Source: Nageia nagi (Eukaryota; Pinophyta). Taken from it: a stretch of 64,000 nucleotides of DNA. Positions 23,726-58,642 of the stretch are shown piece after piece (positions within the stretch are counted from its first letter, which is position 1; each line of letters begins with the position of its first letter). Under the pieces are notes generated by a model. That model was not told the DNA's origin, searched no databases, and saw only the letters and a program-made list of their open reading frames with translations. The translations under genes were made by a program, and so were the position numbers. The stretch spans positions 89,032,001 to 89,096,000 of the forward strand of contig JBITNC010000001.1 in NCBI GenBank assembly GCA_050084985.1, read 5' to 3'.

Positions 23726-24741
23726 CTATGGTTTGTTAGCTATAAGTTAATTTCCATTTCTTGTAAGAGCACTAAGCGTAGTTATTTTCAATTTCCTGTA
23801 ATAATAATATTACGTATGACTGTAGTTGAGCTCTTTATTTCCTATAACAGTTGCATCTCAATTTTATGTAAAAGCAATTTGTAAATGTTCATTCCAATTC
23901 AATAAGATCTCTCACATAATTTAGGGATGGAAATAAATAGTTAAGATATTATAAGGAAAATATCTTTTGTGCATATGTAGGGTTTTGCACTTCTAAATTA
24001 CCTTCCTAGATTGACATTGATAAAATTTCTATCAAACCCACTTGAATGGAGTTGAAGGATAAAAAAACATATTAAAACTCTCATAAAAGAGGCCTAGATT
24101 CTAATCTCTCTTCCCCTTGCATGTTGATACGACATTGAATTCTCTAAATTATTACAAGAATAATAAAAGCAAATACAAATCATGAATGAATTTAATGAAA
24201 AAGATACCTTTACCTATATTTCATATTAATGCTGTATTACAAAATTTCAAATGAAATGAATGACTTGGAAAAATAAAACCCTCAATATAAATACCCAATA
24301 TGGACTTGAAAAAAAAAAAAAAACAATCAACAAAATTGGTTGGGGTGTATCCTAAAAGACCAACCACTATCCATCCGAAAAGACAAAACCGAGAAACTGC
24401 ATTCTGAATAGGCACCTCCATATTGAATTCCAAGTGGCAAGAATGATGTAACCACTAGAGTTGCATTCTGACTAGGCCACCTCAATATTAAATCCAATGC
24501 TACTACTCTGCAACCTGCGTAAAGACGAAGGCGGCTTGTCTAGCATCCTAGGCTCAGATGTTGAGGCACGTTTCATGCAGATAACCAACAGACACCACAT
24601 TACACGGGACGAGACTCGCCGAATATCAATTGTTGTTGTTGGGCTTGAGTGCTAATCTGGTATTTCAAAAACAGTTTTCATTGCAGTGGACCAGTAGAGT
24701 TTTATTAGGTATATAATCCCAAAGATTTTGGTAGGAAGAGG
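23726..24741 (+). other. 5' flank of the SDR gene
   Basis: About 1 kb between the copia insertion and the start codon. The left half is AT-rich with nothing recognised. A 34-bp block beginning GCATTCTGA is repeated at 24399 and 24463. The last 250 bp are richer in GC. The transcription start is unknown. Confidence 0.5.
24286..24294 (+). promoter_or_regulatory. Candidate TATA box for the SDR gene
   Basis: TATAAATAC, a good plant TATA match, about 450 bp before the ATG. A second candidate, TATATAAT at 24710-24717, would leave almost no 5' leader. Neither is proven. Confidence 0.3.
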
Positions 24742-47693
<22,952 letters not shown>

Positions 47694-48777
47694 GTCAGTC
47701 TCTCTTTCTCTTTCGTAACACATTTATGGTCCTTTTGTGCGCAGCATATGTTATTGTGCTTCATCATTTTTAAAAGTAACATTGGACATATTTTGATATT
47801 TTCTTGCATATTATTTATTTTACAGTTGTATGCCTAGAAAAAAGAACACGAAAGATTAGTCAATATCCTTAGCTTCTCCTAGACATACACTGCAAAATAA
47901 AAGTGGGCTTAGGTAGATGCCACCGTTTGCGATAGATGTCTGCAAAAGACTAAATAAAATAACATTAGTAATAGTATTTAGAGGCCTGCCATGCAATCCA
48001 AAAGCTGATTTCTTGTGGATTGAACAAGCCTCCTTCTCACTTAAGGCATGATAATCAAATAAAATGCATGAACTGATATAAATTGATGTGGAATTGATAT
48101 CTACAATTCAAGATTTTCTTCTATTTGATACTTGCATGCGTTAAATAGGCAACAATACATGGTGTACATGGCTACTATGCCAACTAAATACAATAAATGT
48201 TCAACAAACTAGAAGACCAATATTAATTGGAACAAACCTTCTAACTATCATACTAGAGCACATGGCTACCTACATATTCATGTTTGACTTGGATGTTAGA
48301 GTTTAAATGCTTATTAGAATTTAGAATTTAAATACTTCCTAATCCCTATCATTCCTCCCAACAACAGAAGCTTTGGACTCCAAAGCTTAGGAGGGGGTGA
48401 AGAAAAGAAAGAACACCCAAAGTAGGAATCGGAAAGGCAACCCAAATCCATTGGTCGAAAACATAATGAACCCTAGGTCATGATAGACCTGGAAAGAACA
48501 AAGCTGCGTAAGTGATGCAAATATAAAACTCCAAAACTTGAAATGCTAAAAAGCTGGTACACAAGAGTTGATGAGTATCCTTATGGACATCATCCCATCT
48601 TACTGGAGTACATGAGTGCCAACTGCCCTAATTGCCAAGTTAATTAGGGAAATTGTACGCGTTGGAGAGTGTTGATTGGCATGTATTATAGACAGGAGAA
48701 GTGATGTCCATGGGGGGAAGAGTAGCACCAACCTCATTAAAGAGGTGTGGTGATGCCATAGTTGAGTGTCTAAGTGG
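47694..48777 (+). other. Start of last intron
   Basis: AT-rich, no gene. It contains the 21-base near-perfect palindrome around AAGCTTTGGACTCCAAAGCT at 48368. No candidate for the missing SDR exon. Confidence 0.45.
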
Positions 48778-49031
48778 CCATGAGGACCTCCAAAAAGGTG
48801 ACCAAAGTGTAGTACATGGGCATGGTGAGGATGTAGGTTGCTTAGAAGGTGGTCAAGATATGTGGTTAATGCGCATGGTGAGGATGTAGGTTGCTTATAA
48901 GGTGGTCAAGATATGTGGTTAATGCGCATGGTGAGGATGAAGGTTGCTTAGAAGGTGGTCAAGATATATGGTTAATGGGCATGACGAGGATATGGGTTGC
49001 TTGGAAGGATGACAAAGTCGGAGTTAATGGG
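48778..49031. repeat. 53-bp minisatellite
   Basis: Units at 48821-48873, 48874-48926, 48927-48979 and 48980-49031 begin CATGGTGAGGATGTAGGTTG or a variant; a degenerate unit precedes at 48778-48820. The first two differ by one base. Confidence 0.92.
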
Positions 49032-50024
49032 TATGTGTGCCCATGCAATTAGGTGGTTAATGGGAATTTTGATAAATGATACTTGAATTTTCATATTTGC
49101 ATGTGCCTAATATTTGCCTTGGTTTGATGTTAATGTGATATTTGGTGCTAGTGGTTAATGTGGCATTTGATATGTGTTAGGTGAGTGGTGTTTGATTGAT
49201 GATTTTTGATTAAGATATGTTTTTTAATGTCTACATTTTGCTCCTTTTTGTGTTGTGTTGCAAGAACAACAAAATGCAACACAAAAACCATTAAAGGCAT
49301 GTGTTGATTGTGATTTTAATCTTGGATGCCCCAAATTTGATGTTTTTGGTTTGTGACTCTCAACGGTAGTTGATGACAATGATTGATTTGTAAGGTAAGT
49401 TGCTATGGTGATGATGATATTGTGGACTTAAGTTGTCACATGGATGATAATGATTTGTCTTCCCCCTCAAGTGACAAGTTGATAGGAAGTACAATGTTGA
49501 GGAGTTGCTTGATAAAAATGATCGTCTTATAAGGTGAGAAAAGTTTCAAAAAACAAGTCTAAAATGCATGCATGATTGTACTGTGTTGTGCTCAAACACA
49601 ACATACCCCAAAATCAGCAATTTTGAGGACCCAACCTTTTTGCTAAGTCATGTCCATTAGAGCCAAAGTCTCATTCATCTTACTGTAATCACTTGTTACC
49701 CCATTATGAGCTAGTGTTGTATATTCTTCCCAATCATAGTCACAGTGAGCTCAAGAATAAAGGCGCCAAAATTTGACTAATTCTGGTATATAGGAAAGAG
49801 TCTAGGGGCAGCCCCAGTTTGGAAAACAAGGCAAGATGGCGAGTTCGAGCTTGAAATTGATAATATTTGGCTAAGTGCATGACTTTGTCACAAGTGCTCC
49901 AAGTAGAAACACCCAGTTTGAGGCGACTTCAAGACGGGACAAAGATGAAAAATCAGCTAAGGCAAGGATTTAGGACCATCAAGAAGGGCTTAGAAGCTCA
50001 GCGCATGGATGAAAAAGACAAGTT
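49032..50024 (+). other. Unassigned intron DNA
   Basis: No gene seen. The 62-codon frame at 49867-50055 has no recognisable domain. Confidence 0.4.
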
Positions 50025-50716
50025 CATGACTTTTGAAAGCATGTTCTTGGCCTGAAGTTGAGGGTGAAGATGTGACCAAGGTATAATCTGGAAGGCACCC
50101 AAATCAGCTTAGTACACAAGGAGGAGAGCGCATGATTTCAAAAGTCATAATCATGACTTTTGAAAGCATACACCTGGTTTGGAAAGGCTCTTAGACGAAT
50201 GTGAAGGAGAAGAAGTGATTTTTAGGAGCTTGTGCTTGGCTTGGATGAGGTTCCAAATGACTTTGAGGTGAAACTTTGGCTAAGTGTTGTCTCCGGAGTA
50301 TCTAGATCAACTTAAGATGGCATGAGAAGACACCAAGGAGCCAACACATGATTTCAGAAGTCATGACTATGACTTTTTGAAGCTTGTGCCAAATAGTGAG
50401 AGGCTTCTAAGGTGAGTTAAGGTGGAATTTGGCAAGATTGAACACACAAAGGCCTTGCGTTGGGTCATGAGTAGGATGCTAGACATTTTTGAGGTGAAAA
50501 ATTGGCTAAGGTAGTGAAAAAAGACATCAAAACATGCTCAAGACCATCCAAGAAGCCCATCACAAGACATGCGACCAAGAAAAGACCATTTAGGAAGCCC
50601 ATTGCATGATTTTGAAAGTCATAATTATGACTTTTGAAACCATCAAACAAGACAAGACCATCCAAGAAGCCCATTGCATGATTTCAAAGGTCATAATTAT
50701 GAATTTTGAACCATGC
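50025..50716. repeat. Series of hairpin-forming inverted repeats
   Basis: Near-identical inverted repeats with 17-bp arms and 4-base loops: 50132-50169 (arms differ at one position), 50348-50385, 50607-50644 and 50679-50716, with a right arm alone at 50025-50043 and a faint copy near 50765. Core words are ATGATTTCAAAAGTCAT and ATGACTTTTGAAAGCAT. Confidence 0.85.
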
Positions 50717-53700
50717 AATCAACTCAGGGACACACTAGCTTACAACATATGGATTTAAAAGACATAAATTTGACTCTCAGAGGCATGCGCTCAAGATGGC
50801 CAGATTTCGAAGATAGTTTCCTAGAGTATTCCAGTGATGCATGTAGGCTACCAAAGTGCCAAAAAGTGAAGAGGTCAAATCAAGTATTGTAGAGGCGAAG
50901 GAGATGGACAAATTCATGAGTGCCAATTGGATGGAGGTGTTGTGTTGGATTTGCAACAATTTGCATTTTATTTTATTTTACTTTACTTAATTTCATTTCA
51001 TTTTGGTTCAACCTTGTGACAGATGAGGATTTGCTCCCACAAGTGTTGACTTGATCTTGTAATGACACTTGGCATGGTTTCATTAGACCACTAGTAATTA
51101 GGTTTTATTTTGTGTAATTTCATTTGAATTTCAATTAGGGTTAGGGAAACACTTGGGGTTGCCACTAAAAACTATTTATAGCCCTTGAGCGTTTGTTTGT
51201 AAGGGAGGATGATCATTTTACATAAGAGGAGCTATTTCGAATTTGCTAAAATCTTTAACATTTTTTTGTATGTGAATGTTGTGCGTGATTTAATCAAACT
51301 AAGACTTGTTTCACTTAATGGGATTGTAAATTCAAGTACTTATACTTGGTGTTTACTTGTGATTATTACATGACTCATGTGCATTTCTTGCAAGTGTAGG
51401 TTTGTTAGGAAGTTGAATGAATATCTTAATAAGTTGTGTGATTGCCATCTAATGAACATTATTCGCCCTTCCACATGTAGATGGATGTATGTTAGTGAAG
51501 TTCCTTCTATGTCGTTTGGTTTGACATTTTGCTCATGTTGTTGCACTTGGTAACACTATTGCTTCAGGCTCTGTCTTGTTCACAACTTGGACTTGGCCAT
51601 TTGTGACAAGGATTGGATAAGTGAGTAGGTATGTCATAATAAACCCAGAAGGAAAGTGATCTAACCCTTGGTCCATCGGTGGGCTTGTCATTGGATGCAC
51701 TCACCTCACATGCTATCAATTCCATTTGCCATTTCCCTTTTCCTTTACTTTGTTATTTTTCCTATTGTATCCTCAAAAGTTTATACACTTGAGTTTTGCC
51801 AAATAACTCCGAGTCCTATAAGAGTCGTGGTTAACAACTACTATCTCCATCTTCAAGTTGAGCATTCCAAGTCTAGCTGTCATCATAGTCGCCTTAAACT
51901 TATCATGAAACCAAAAACCTTGGGGTAATTGATCCTTGCAAGTGGAGGTTAGTGACACAACTTCACTCACATGTTGGGTGCCCCTTTCCCATAGTCACTT
52001 AGGTGATATTTGTAAGTGGAAAGAAAAACAACCCAACATACTAGACTAAGGATAGCGTTGGATGAACCAATCAAGAGCAAAGTGAATTCTATCAAATATT
52101 GCATATGACATAAATTGAGAGCAAAAGATGATAATGTGTGGGCTTAAGTTCCCGCAACTATCATGATGTGTAGGCTTACATGATCCCACTATGATAGTGA
52201 TGTGCAAGCTTACATTTCCGTGATGTATCTGATTTTGATCCAATAGAGGGAGGCTTTTGGTTTGTTGATGCAGGACATGTATGAGATTCCTTGCCTCAAA
52301 TTAGATACATCTTCCTTGCCTCAAATTAGATACATGAGATTGTTTTGTCCAATACAAAATGAATCCCAAGGTTCAAATGAGAAACTAATAATAGGGGAAG
52401 TTTGGATTGATGAATGTTGCGATAATGATGAATTACTTGATGATCAAGTTGATGTTAGAAAAGATGAAGGTGAAAGATGTGCCTATTTAACTATGTATGA
52501 GATGTTATATATGTTATGTGGATGATGTTGCTTTTGTGCATGGAATTTGTCCTATATATTATTTACATGTGATGATTAAGTTTGATTTAGATTTATCTAT
52601 ATGTGGATGACATCATGATGGTTTGTGATGGGATGTTATTTATGTTTGAAGGGTTATTCCGTTTCTAACATGCTCTTACTGTTTATTATGACCTTGATTA
52701 GTTAGCATGCATGCTCAAATTAATGATCAAAGGACATGATGTGTCAAGAAACTAAACATAGGAACCCTCTCTCAACTTAAGAGATGTAGCCGATCAATTT
52801 GGCAAGAGAGTTTCAACTTGATCTTTCAAGGATTTGATTTGGACCAAATGGACATATGACATGACTATCCTTTTTTCGAGGGAGCAACATATTTTTGGCT
52901 TTTGATTTGAGAGGCTTTTGACTTTTCAATTTGAAAGCTTTACTTGTGAGCTTTCTTTTTGTCTTTCTATTTATCTTCGGGATCTTATTTCTGTTAGATT
53001 GATTACTTTTTTGCTTCGGCTTTGGTTTGATTTCACTTTTAGATGTTCTTTTTTCTGCTTAGACGTAGGAAGAAGGAATATGGATTTTTGACTTTGACTA
53101 AGCTTTTGAGTTTCTCTTTTTGCTTAGACATAGGAAGATAGGATTTTTTTTGAAGCATTTGAGAGAGAGAGTTTTGATCCTTGGGCTAGTTTCCCTTTTT
53201 CACACTTAGTGCATTCTTTTTCACTTTTAAATATAGTTTTGAAGCAACTGGAGAGAAAGGATTTTCGCTTTTTGAATTTTTGCATCCAAAATATTTCACA
53301 TTTAGATATGTTGCACCCCCTAGGATATGCTTGCCATGGCCCATGACACACAACACACTTAGCTTACATCGAGATCAAAGTTAGGCTTCAAAGTTTTGAC
53401 TTTCAAGATAAACATCATGACTAAATCTCATCAAATGAAAATAGGTTCATTATGTCTAGACTTTACATAGTGTGTGGTACTATGGCTAATGATAGGTTTT
53501 TGGATGATGGGGGAAACATGTATGACCTTAATGGGGTAGACGAGTGAATGGAGGATGGATTAGACAACTTGATCACTTTTGTTAGAAAACACATACTCCC
53601 AACAAATGTCGTTCAAAACTAGCTAGAGCAATGTTACTTTCAAAAATTTCAAACTTTTTTTCGGGGTAAATTTTTCAATTTGAAATTGATTTGGATTTTT

Positions 53701-53860
53701 AGGATTTTGACAATTTCTTTATTTTTGCAAATTTTGTTATATTTTCGGAATATTTCAGATTATGATGGCGTTCAAATTTTAAAAATTTGATGTTTCACTT
53801 TTTTTTTTTTCTGAATTTAGATTTTTATGATTTTAAAAGAGCTTGTGATTTGTTTGAGTT
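50717..53860 (+). other. Unassigned intron DNA with weak LTR-like marks
   Basis: TATTTATAG at 51173 and TTGGTAACA at 51547 could be promoter and primer site of an old LTR. A 25-bp unit with CCTTGCCTCAAATTAGATAC is duplicated at 52280-52330. The 87-codon frame at 52262-52525 (acidic) is not recognised. Nothing else seen. Confidence 0.3.
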
Positions 53861-53863
53861 GGA

Positions 53864-54630
53864 TTATATTGTTGATATGTTCAAAGTTGTGATGGTTTTT
53901 GATTTTTTTTTTGGTTTTTGTGATGTTTTGTATTTTATTTTGTTTTGATTTTGGATTTTTTTGAATATATGCTTATATACAAGAATGTACAAATCCGAAG
54001 ACATGTAAGTCACTCTTCTCTTGTTTTGATGTGGATTGATTGGTGGACGGATGGTATCCTGTGAAGGGGTATAGCCAATGGGTGTTGAAATGGAGGAAAA
54101 TGCCTTAGTAAGCTGCAATTGGATATTGGGAAAGTTTTGTGAGAAGAAATGGTTGTCATGACGATGTCTCTTGGTGGGAGAAGTTAGGGTAGGAAAATCT
54201 TCCCTTGTAGGGAGGTTGTTGGCTTGATGATGTTCCTTTGTGGGTAGAGGTTGAAAATAAAAATATTGATTGATGGGAATTTGATTGTATAGATGTGATG
54301 TCCCCTGATGAGAAAATAATTGATTTGATGATGTGCCTCGAAAGGTAGAGATCGATTGAAATGATTTTCCTTGGCGGAGAGGTGTTGCTTTGATGTTGAT
54401 ATTTCCCAAAGGGGAGTATGGACGGTTGGGATTTGGTTTGTTGGTATTGTAGTTCTTCTAATAAGGATAAAAGATACATATGTTATTGGTATTATAGCTC
54501 CCTCAACAAGGATAGATGATAATGTTGCTATTATAGCTCCTTCAATAGGGATGGATGATTGATCTAGGTGGATCTTCTTGAATGTGGTAGTGATATGATC
54601 ATATCGGGTAGGGAAACTTTCAGGCGGCAT
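53864..54630 (-). other. Stop-poor repetitive stretch, minus strand
   Basis: Three overlapping minus-strand frames of 181, 148 and 107 codons in different phases. They are Ser/Thr/His/Gln-rich with loosely repeated blocks (for example LPTREDFPTLTSPTKRHRHD), and the DNA holds degenerate repeats. A single gene would not keep several phases open; low-complexity repeat is likelier, perhaps the variable end of a gypsy gag. Confidence 0.4.
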
Positions 54631-55760
54631 AACTTTGCAAATATAGCTCTGTTTGACCTTGTTTAGAGTGTGTTAAAAAGATTATGTCCTATAGAGTCAT
54701 TTGAGAAAACCACAACATGATGCTAGTGAAGTTTGAACCCTTTAAATCCACTTCAAAAGGGTAAAAAATTGCAAATTGGTGTCATTGTCCAAAAATACGA
54801 CATTTTTGATAAATTAATGATTGTTGTCCATATCCACATGAGGGTGAATAATTTAATACTCTCTTAATACTTTATTGTAACTCATGAGGTGAATCACCAT
54901 ATTTTATTTTGGGGATCTACCATTGTCCACTTTCCAAATTGGGTGACCTTTCACCTCCTAGTTTTCTATATATGTAAATGTATTATGATGCAAAAATAAC
55001 AAGATGCAATAGCATAGCCTCACATCTCTTCTTAGAGATTGTTAGCATTGTACTCTACTTTTGATTAATGAAATCAATTTGCTATTTTGTGAATGTTCAT
55101 TTTGTCTCTTTTATTTCAAAATTTTGTTATTTTTACTTTGCAATTTTAAGTTGCCAATTTATTCTTGTAAGCAATATTCTTCTCCCTAGATTGATGATGG
55201 TGGTAAAGAATTTGAATTGTTATCATTTTGCACATTGTTTAGTTGTTTGTAGTTAAAAGCCATTGCATTGTAGATTTGCTAGCAATCTTTATGATTGTGA
55301 AGGGTTGAAGGTGAGTTGGTGTTTGTTTCTTGTGAAAAGAGTGGGTTGGGATAGATGTTGAAATCTTCTTGTAAGGATTCTAGAAAAATGGGATTATCAA
55401 AGATGTTGAAGATTGAGGTTGTGTTATTGTGAGAGCTAAGGGTATCTTGTTTAATGGGTTTTCATGGCTCATGATTTTGTTGTGATTATGGTGGGGTGAT
55501 GGGCTTGCATCTTCCTTGGTGGATGGTGTAAGCCAAGTCTCTTTTCGATTTGTGTGTTGCATTTATTCTTGTCTTAGGTCATGGATTTTGGTGACCATGT
55601 CGATCATTCCAATAAAACCTTGGTTTGATGGTTGGTTGATGTAATTAACTTGGTTGGGAGTATTTGAATATGTTGATGGTTGGTCATGTTGTGGTAGTGG
55701 ATTATGATAGTTGCCAAGGTTTTTGGTTGGGGGAGAAGAGGTTTGTTGACTTGTACTTAT
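54631..55760. other. Unassigned DNA, possibly gypsy gag C-terminal debris
   Basis: AT-rich; on the minus strand near 55400-55740 Asn/Pro/Gln-rich broken frames continue from the knuckle at 55761. No confident domain. Confidence 0.3.
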
Positions 55761-55863
55761 CCCTTGTCAATCATATCTTGCACCAAATTTTGTAATTGTT
55801 TGCATCTATTGGTATTATGACCATTTGCTTTATGATATGCACAATATTTATGCTCATAGTACC
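55761..55863 (-). pseudogene. Ty3/gypsy gag zinc-knuckle fragment
   Basis: The minus strand reads YYEHKYCAYHKANGHNTNRC followed by KQLQNLVQDMIDKG. This matches the Tat/Athila-type gag pattern, C-x-Y-H-x3-G-H-x-T-x2-C then L-x3-I-x2-L-I-x2-G. Flanks are too decayed to extend. Confidence 0.65.
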
Positions 55864-56249
55864 TATTGGTATTATGATCATAGTTCAAAGAGTGGGCTGA
55901 AATTTCTCTTAGGATTAAATTAATTCAGCAACAATTGCCTAGTACGAGAGGGTTGTTGTGGGTGAATTTTGTTATTGTTGTGGCCTTGGATGCGGTTGTG
56001 GGCTATGTTGTTGTAGGGGGTATACAAATATGAAACATCATGATGGGTAACATAATATGAAACTTTATGTTCATGATATACACCATAATATTTGATTAAA
56101 AGTGGAAACTTCATCCGCTTCTTGCTAACAAGAACATCGTCTTGAGATTTGACTTTCTTTCATAAAGTCTTGGCAATGTGAGGAACATGACATTGAAGTG
56201 GATGATGGCAGGTCAACCATCCCCTTGCCCTCTGTAAATGTCCTCATCA

Positions 56250-56960
56250 AGTTGAGGTCCCATTAGTAATTGTAATGTATTTTATGATATTTTTTGCATT
56301 TTCATCCACATTTTCACCCATTGAATTTTCCCAATGTCCTTAGGAATCAAGTCAAGACAATGGGACATACAAGGAAGAAAATTGGTTGGAAACCTCTTGT
56401 TGTTGCTTTATCTGAAACCACAATATCTGGTCCTACCTCAATCATTGCTTCATCTAACAAGCTAAACAAATTATCTACATCTTTTGATCAATTGTGAGGC
56501 ATTTATAAATTTTAGGAATACAAGCCCGCCAAAGAAGCAGCCAAATAAATTAACAAAGTCCAACCTCTACAATGGGGCCATCCATTCGACATAATTGTGC
56601 AACAGTTCTTTGACCACACGTTTTTCTGCTTGTTGATTACTTGATATACATTCTTGTAGAAAGGGGCCTTGATGATAATAAGTTGTGGATTTGAACACCA
56701 TACCACCGACTATGGCATTCACCATAGTATCTCAGTAGTTAATATGGTAACTTGGCTAACTTGAAAGGGAAGTTGCTAAAGTACCAAAAAATTCCCATTG
56801 CTTTTTCAGTCATTTGGTGTTTATTCCAGCTAGTTACCTCTAGCAATGATTGCGAGCATAATCGAAATGAGGAACAAAATAGCCTAAAGTCGACATGTTA
56901 GATTCAATCAGAGAAGGGAACCAATAAATGTTGCTATTTTTTTCTAGTTATCTCTGCTTT
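56250..56960 (-). pseudogene. hAT-type transposase (DUF659) fragment
   Basis: Minus strand, in frames broken by stops: a degenerate MGIFWYFSNFPFKLAKLPY (about 56790), matching the conserved block before DUF659; CCTIMSNGWPHCRGWTLLIY (about 56560-56610), the DUF659 SDGWTD..RRTLINF block; and LPCMSHCLDLIPKDIGKIQW (about 56320-56390), the family CAAHCLDLMLEDIGK block. The N-terminal BED finger and the C-terminal hAT dimerisation domain are not seen, nor are terminal inverted repeats. Confidence 0.75.
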
Positions 56961-57479
56961 TGTTCCTTCTTTTCGAAGAAACTCTTTTGAAAAGCATTCA
57001 TCTCCCTCATTACTTTTGGCTGGACATTAAAGCATTGCTAATGCTTCACTTGTTTGCCTGCAATTTGGGTAAGTTGGTGTGTTACATGTTTAATTCTTCC
57101 ACAAACAACCTGCCACAACAACTGTAAATTACTTTCTGTTATGATTCAACTAATACAAAAGTAAAAACTGCATGCACATTCCATTCGACACTCATATCAC
57201 AGTAGTAGTACTAATAGTAGCACAAACAATACAAGTGATAGATTCACATTAAAAATTTAAAACACCACGCACATTTGCCAAATTTGGAATAATTCAATAA
57301 CATAAGTCTGAAATAAAAATATCCAAGAGTTGTTTTCACTTCATGCATGTGACCTCCCAAGTATTTGAAGATATCGATTAAGATATGAATTGACAATTAT
57401 GATTATGGATATAACCCCTGCTTCTAGTTATTAGCAAATCTTGCTAATGCATTAATTCACATACTCCATAGTTGACTAT
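56961..57479 (-). repeat. Candidate 3' LTR remnant of the gypsy element
   Basis: About 57190-57450 aligns, with many changes, to 62400-62650 (shared words AACACCA, GGAATAATTCAATAA or variant, CAAGTATTTGAAGATA, TGCATTAATT). The two lie on either side of the gypsy relic, as LTRs would. Ends are not definable. Confidence 0.5.
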
Positions 57480-57716
57480 TTATAAGTTAATCAAGTATGT
57501 TTCCAAATATTTGTTGATTATTTTTGTTTGGCCAGTTGATTGTGGGTGGTAAGCAAAACTCATACCCAACTTTGTGCCACTGAGGTAAACAGTACACTTC
57601 ACATACCATAGAGGGGAAAGACTTGGTGTAAGAACAACTTGGCCGCTTTTCTTCCATGGATGTTGAAGTGCAAGAAAATAGGCATACTTGGATGGCCTAT
57701 CCATCACAACAAGCAT
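57480..57716 (-). pseudogene. gypsy integrase core fragment
   Basis: 78 codons. MLVVMDRPSKYAYFLALQHP contains the first catalytic Asp; GTKLGMSFAYHPQSTGQTKI and INKYLETYL follow after a loss of roughly 50 residues holding the second Asp. The glutamate of the family GQTE is Lys here. Confidence 0.78.
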
Positions 57717-58066
57717 TACTGTATTTCCTTTTGATTTGGGTAATCATTCAATAAAATTCATTGAAATATGCAACCGTTGCTTATTTGGGATGGATAAGGG
57801 TTGCAATAATCTAAATGTTTCTATTGTTTTTTTCACACACTTCTCATTCGTCCACAAATTACTTTACTCTTGTTCGAGTCCTTCCCAACAAATGATAGCC
57901 TCAATTTATGATACATTTTGAAGAATCTTGTGTGCCTTATTGAAGGGTATCCATATAATTCATGAAGAACCAATTCTTTGCATTCATATATTTTCCCAAA
58001 TATATCCTACTTTTGAATTTGCGGATCTCCTTTTTCCATTCAAATCCTTTAGGTTCCTTTCAACTA

Positions 58067-58294
58067 TTACTTATTTGGTAAATGATGTTTACTACAGTTG
58101 GGTCTTTTTTCCTTTCCTTTTGGATTTGTTCTATTAATATTGGTGCTAGGAATGATATTGCCTTTAGAGATCCATGTTTGCCGTGCATTTACTAGAACAT
58201 TGTATTTTTTTTTTTTGTATTGGATCTCAAAGTCATAGCCAAGGATTTTGGTGACCCATTTATATTGCTCCACGCAAGAAAGATGTTGCTCCAA
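58067..58294 (-). pseudogene. gypsy RNase H end
   Basis: 75 codons. EQHLSCVEQYKWVTKILGYD and FEIQYKKKKYNVLVNA correspond to the family block before VADALSR, which is altered. Confidence 0.75.
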
Positions 58295-58642
58295 GAAGTA
58301 TTTTAGGCTTCTATAGCTTGTTTAGATCGTGAGCATCTTCCTATCAAGTAGGGTTTCTAATTTTGAAACATATGTAAAATAGCCATCATTTACTTCTTAT
58401 ATGTACATTTGCCCAAGTTTCTTCTTGATAGATGTTTGCATGCAAATATCATGGGGTGGCCATCTTGCATTATTACAACACCAATTCTATTTCCAAATGC
58501 ATCATATTTTGCCTCAAAGAGTTTGTTGATGTTTGGAGTGGCTGGAATTGGTGTGAAGGCATGTGTTTTGGTCGTTGTTAAGGCTGTGCAAGTGTCCTAT
58601 ATTCCTTGACAATTTTCTATCATAATCTATGATTTCCAAAAG

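Noticed and set aside
52580-52640. YVDD-like codons (LYVDDIMM) suggesting a copia RT
   Set aside because: No other RT block lies on either side in any frame; chance match.
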